A stretch of 15,162 bases of DNA from an uncultured Erysipelotrichaceae bacterium. GTDB taxonomy: Bacteria; Bacillota_I; Bacilli_A; RF39; UBA660. The notes under the pieces are model-generated. The model searched no databases. It was not told the origin of the DNA and saw only the letters and a program-made list of their open reading frames with translations. Below are positions 12,999-15,162 of the stretch, in pieces. The position numbers were made by a program, and so were the translations under genes. Numbering within the stretch: position 1 is the first letter of the stretch; each line of letters begins with the position of its first letter. Location of the stretch: NCBI GenBank assembly GCA_902797105.1, contig CADBRL010000058.1, forward strand, positions 1 to 15,162. The letters run 5' to 3'.

Positions 12999-15162
12999 CT
13001 ATTTCCAAGCTGGTCCGCCTATTACGGATTCACTTGTTTTATCTATGCTATAATTTGACCATAATGTCCAGTATCCGCTATTGCCTGATTCACTAGCACG
13101 TCTTGCTTCATCATTAATTCTACTTGGTAATACCTTAATGCTTACATCTTTATTTGATGTTGCATATTCAACTAAATCATCAATTAATTCACTATAGCAA
13201 TACATATTTTTATAAGTTTCGCCATTAATTGTAGCATCATAACATTTTAATGAATTGTTTAGATATCCACCAGAGTTTAAATTATCTTGATTATATTTTG
13301 TAATTTTTTTAATTATAGCTGGTGTAAGCCTTATACTAAATCCTAATCTTGAACCATCTGTTGTTTTATCATCGTAAATCATTTCATTAACACTTTCAAT
13401 TTCACTTATTGTGGTTGATGCCTTTTTACTTACTAATTGTAAAGCTTCTCTTGTAGTTGATGAAATCCATGTATAATCATTTAATTGATCTGGTGTAATC
13501 CAGTTAAATCCCGGTGTTCTCTTTGCTGCATCAACATCTGTTGTAGTAATGGTTTTAACTGTAATGTTTAAATCATCTAAATTAAATATACAATTTACAC
13601 ATACAAAGTCACAATTTGGACAATCGACCCAATTACAATTTTCACCTTCACAAACGAAGTCACAGTTTGGACAATCTTTAGGTCTACATTGATTTTCATA
13701 GTGACATACATAGTTGCCATCAAATCCACTTACTCCGACTGCATTTGCTACACTTCGATGTTCATTAGATTTTCCATAATCTATAAGTCTTCCATAAGCA
13801 TTCTTTTCACCATAGAATTCACCAAGGTTTTCTATGATAAGTTTGAAAGTTCCTCCACCAACTGAACTTGTTGATATTGGTAATTTATTAACTAATGGTT
13901 CAAGTTGAACCTTATCGATTGAATAATTATAGTAAGCTACTACTTTACCATTTGCTGCTATTTGATAGAAAGAAGTTGGTGTAATATAGTTTTGTTCTTT
14001 TGTTACTTCTTTTTTAACAAATAATGCTTGAGATACATATTGTGCATCTGGTTTGCATCCGTCTGTTGAATTACATATTGAGAAGTTTTTTTGTGAAAAA
14101 ATATCACCATATGAAGAATTATAGTTGTAATCACTAATTCTATTTTTATCAATTGGTAAATCAAATTTTTTTGCTTCTCTGGCATTTATACAATTGTACT
14201 CATCATCAGTGGCTCCGGTACAAATTGTAATTTTTATACTAACTTTTTCTAGACCATATTTTTCTAAATATTGTAATTCCTCTTTACTCTTTATTAAATC
14301 ATAATATGGAGAATAACTAGTACTACTACTATCTCTTCTTTCATCATAGTAATATTTTAGTTTTTGTGCAAATGCAAATTCATTTGTCCAAGCAGTTGTA
14401 CAGGCATTGTAATCTGTTAGAATTTTTTGATATTTCTCATATGCTTCATCTACTAAGTCCAATTCATTATCAGCATTATTATTTAATCTTTCCAATAAGT
14501 CTTTTCTTATACCACTTTTACAAGTATTGCTACAACCACAGCAACTTGCTTTTGGATCTTTACATGTGTCGCATTCACAGCCTCCTGAACTAGTGTCGCT
14601 GTCATTTGCAATGTATTCTTTATATGATGTTGTAATTACTTCTCCAGTGTTATAATCTATACTACTAATTTTTATACCATCATATAAATCTCCACTTGTT
14701 CCACCTCTAGTATAATAACTATAAACCGTTCTTGACGAACAACATCCACCACCACAACTTTCTTTTACAGAATAAACTCGTTCAGCAGCATATTTATAAC
14801 TTAAATATTTATTATAATGCTCAATCATATCCTTTTGAGCTTGAATTATATCTTTTAAATATTGTGCTTTATTAATACTTTTGTCTGTTGTATTTCCACC
14901 TGTATAACAAGTTTTTGTACCATTTATTTTACTTGTTAGTTTGAAGTATCCACCACATTTTACATTTTGTACTATTGGATTTAATTTAATTTCTGCATAA
15001 TCTTCTTTACAATAGATTTTACAGTAAGAATTGTCTACTCCACCAGCAGACTCAGTAAATTGATAACTATTGTTGGCGTCATCATTTTTGTCAATTATAC
15101 ATTTTTTGATATTACTATTTGTTTTTATTGTTGCTACAGCTTTAGTTTCATCATAACTACAA
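12999..15162 (-). CDS. Large Cys-rich secreted protein, 5' end beyond the right edge
   Basis: The frame is open through the right edge, so the methionine at 14828 is internal. The visible 720 residues hold about 33 Cys. Upstream of that Met the sequence continues with YCKIYCKED, VKCGGYF and TKTCYT. After it come CGGGCC, a second cluster (CECDTC...CCGCSNTC, coded near 14518-14585), a helical stretch, and a tandem DCPNCDFVC motif (coded at 13599-13676). The C-terminal 200 residues have no long hydrophobic segment. I do not recognise a named family. Position at the head of the visible operon, size and Cys content suggest an exported adhesin, tip or TadG-like protein held by disulfides. Translation is linked to the next gene, whose ribosome site overlaps this stop codon. 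The N-terminus (signal or membrane anchor) is not in the window. Confidence 0.85.
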   Translation of the reverse strand, partial: CSYDETKAVATIKTNSNIKKCIIDKNDDANNSYQFTESAGGVDNSYCKIYCKEDYAEIKLNPIVQNVKCGGYFKLTSKINGTKTCYTGGNTTDKSINKAQYLKDIIQAQKDMIEHYNKYLSYKYAAERVYSVKESCGGGCCSSRTVYSYYTRGGTSGDLYDGIKISSIDYNTGEVITTSYKEYIANDSDTSSGGCECDTCKDPKASCCGCSNTCKSGIRKDLLERLNNNADNELDLVDEAYEKYQKILTDYNACTTAWTNEFAFAQKLKYYYDERRDSSSTSYSPYYDLIKSKEELQYLEKYGLEKVSIKITICTGATDDEYNCINAREAKKFDLPIDKNRISDYNYNSSYGDIFSQKNFSICNSTDGCKPDAQYVSQALFVKKEVTKEQNYITPTSFYQIAANGKVVAYYNYSIDKVQLEPLVNKLPISTSSVGGGTFKLIIENLGEFYGEKNAYGRLIDYGKSNEHRSVANAVGVSGFDGNYVCHYENQCRPKDCPNCDFVCEGENCNWVDCPNCDFVCVNCIFNLDDLNITVKTITTTDVDAAKRTPGFNWITPDQLNDYTWISSTTREALQLVSKKASTTISEIESVNEMIYDDKTTDGSRLGFSIRLTPAIIKKITKYNQDNLNSGGYLNNSLKCYDATINGETYKNMYCYSELIDDLVEYATSNKDVSIKVLPSRINDEARRASESGNSGYWTLWSNYSIDKTSESVIGGPAWK
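13599..13676 (-). repeat. Two copies of a DCPNCDFVC-encoding unit
   Basis: The 27-base units at 13650-13676 and 13599-13625 (minus strand) differ at three positions, all synonymous (AAC/AAT, TTC/TTT, GTT/GTA). They repeat with a period of 51 bases (17 codons). Each encodes D-C-P-N-C-D-F-V-C, a small Cys-rich motif; the spacer encodes EGENCNWV. Silent-only change points to selection on the motif after duplication. Confidence 0.8.

Noticed and set aside
14003..14828. Methionine at 14828 as the start of the large Cys-rich gene
   Set aside because: The same frame stays open to the right edge with similar Cys-rich sequence, and no Shine-Dalgarno precedes this ATG, so it is internal.

Overview
The window comes from a very AT-rich genome that uses the standard genetic code: every tryptophan I checked is TGG, and none of the 16 visible stop codons is TGA. 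Strong AGGAGG-type ribosome binding sites and Bacillus-like -35/-10 promoters suggest a low-GC, single-membrane Firmicute. My best guess is an uncultured gut member of the Bacilli/Erysipelotrichia near the Mollicutes. This is inferred from composition, gene style and a clear UvrA; no rRNA or other phylogenetic marker is present.

Left part (1-3030, minus strand). The first seven codons of an unknown gene run off the left edge, with their own promoter and Shine-Dalgarno. Next comes a bidirectional hairpin terminator, then a complete uvrA (excision-repair ATPase). uvrA has its own promoter, with a probable LexA/SOS box between the -35 and -10. It looks monocistronic rather than part of a uvrBA operon.

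Middle (3131-4719, plus strand). One gene diverges from uvrA and encodes a 502-residue membrane-anchored surface protein with Asn/Ser/Thr low-complexity linkers, including 16 consecutive Asn. Its near-perfect promoter carries an 18-bp dyad. A hairpin at 4751-4776 is placed to terminate both this gene and the convergent operon.

Right part (4795-15162, minus strand). At least thirteen closely packed genes form a divergent Tad/Flp-type pilus operon. In transcription order: a very long Cys-rich secreted protein (5' end beyond the right edge); a small single-TM protein; two CpaB-like SAF proteins in tandem; the TadA/CpaF ATPase; TadB; TadC; two Flp-pilin-like proteins with the same 11-residue N-terminus; two TadE-like pseudopilins; a TadZ/CpaE-like ATPase with a degenerate P-loop; and two short two-TM proteins resembling VirB2/TrbC or T4SS-type pilins. 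Internal promoters precede the first pilin gene and the last gene.

The likely working model is a disulfide-rich surface filament. TadA powers it, TadB/TadC form the inner-membrane platform, TadZ localises it, and the two pilins, two pseudopilins, two VirB2-like proteins and the giant Cys-rich protein supply the structural parts. No prepilin peptidase or secretin is visible. The striking feature is that four structural or accessory gene types occur as adjacent paralogous pairs while each motor component is single.
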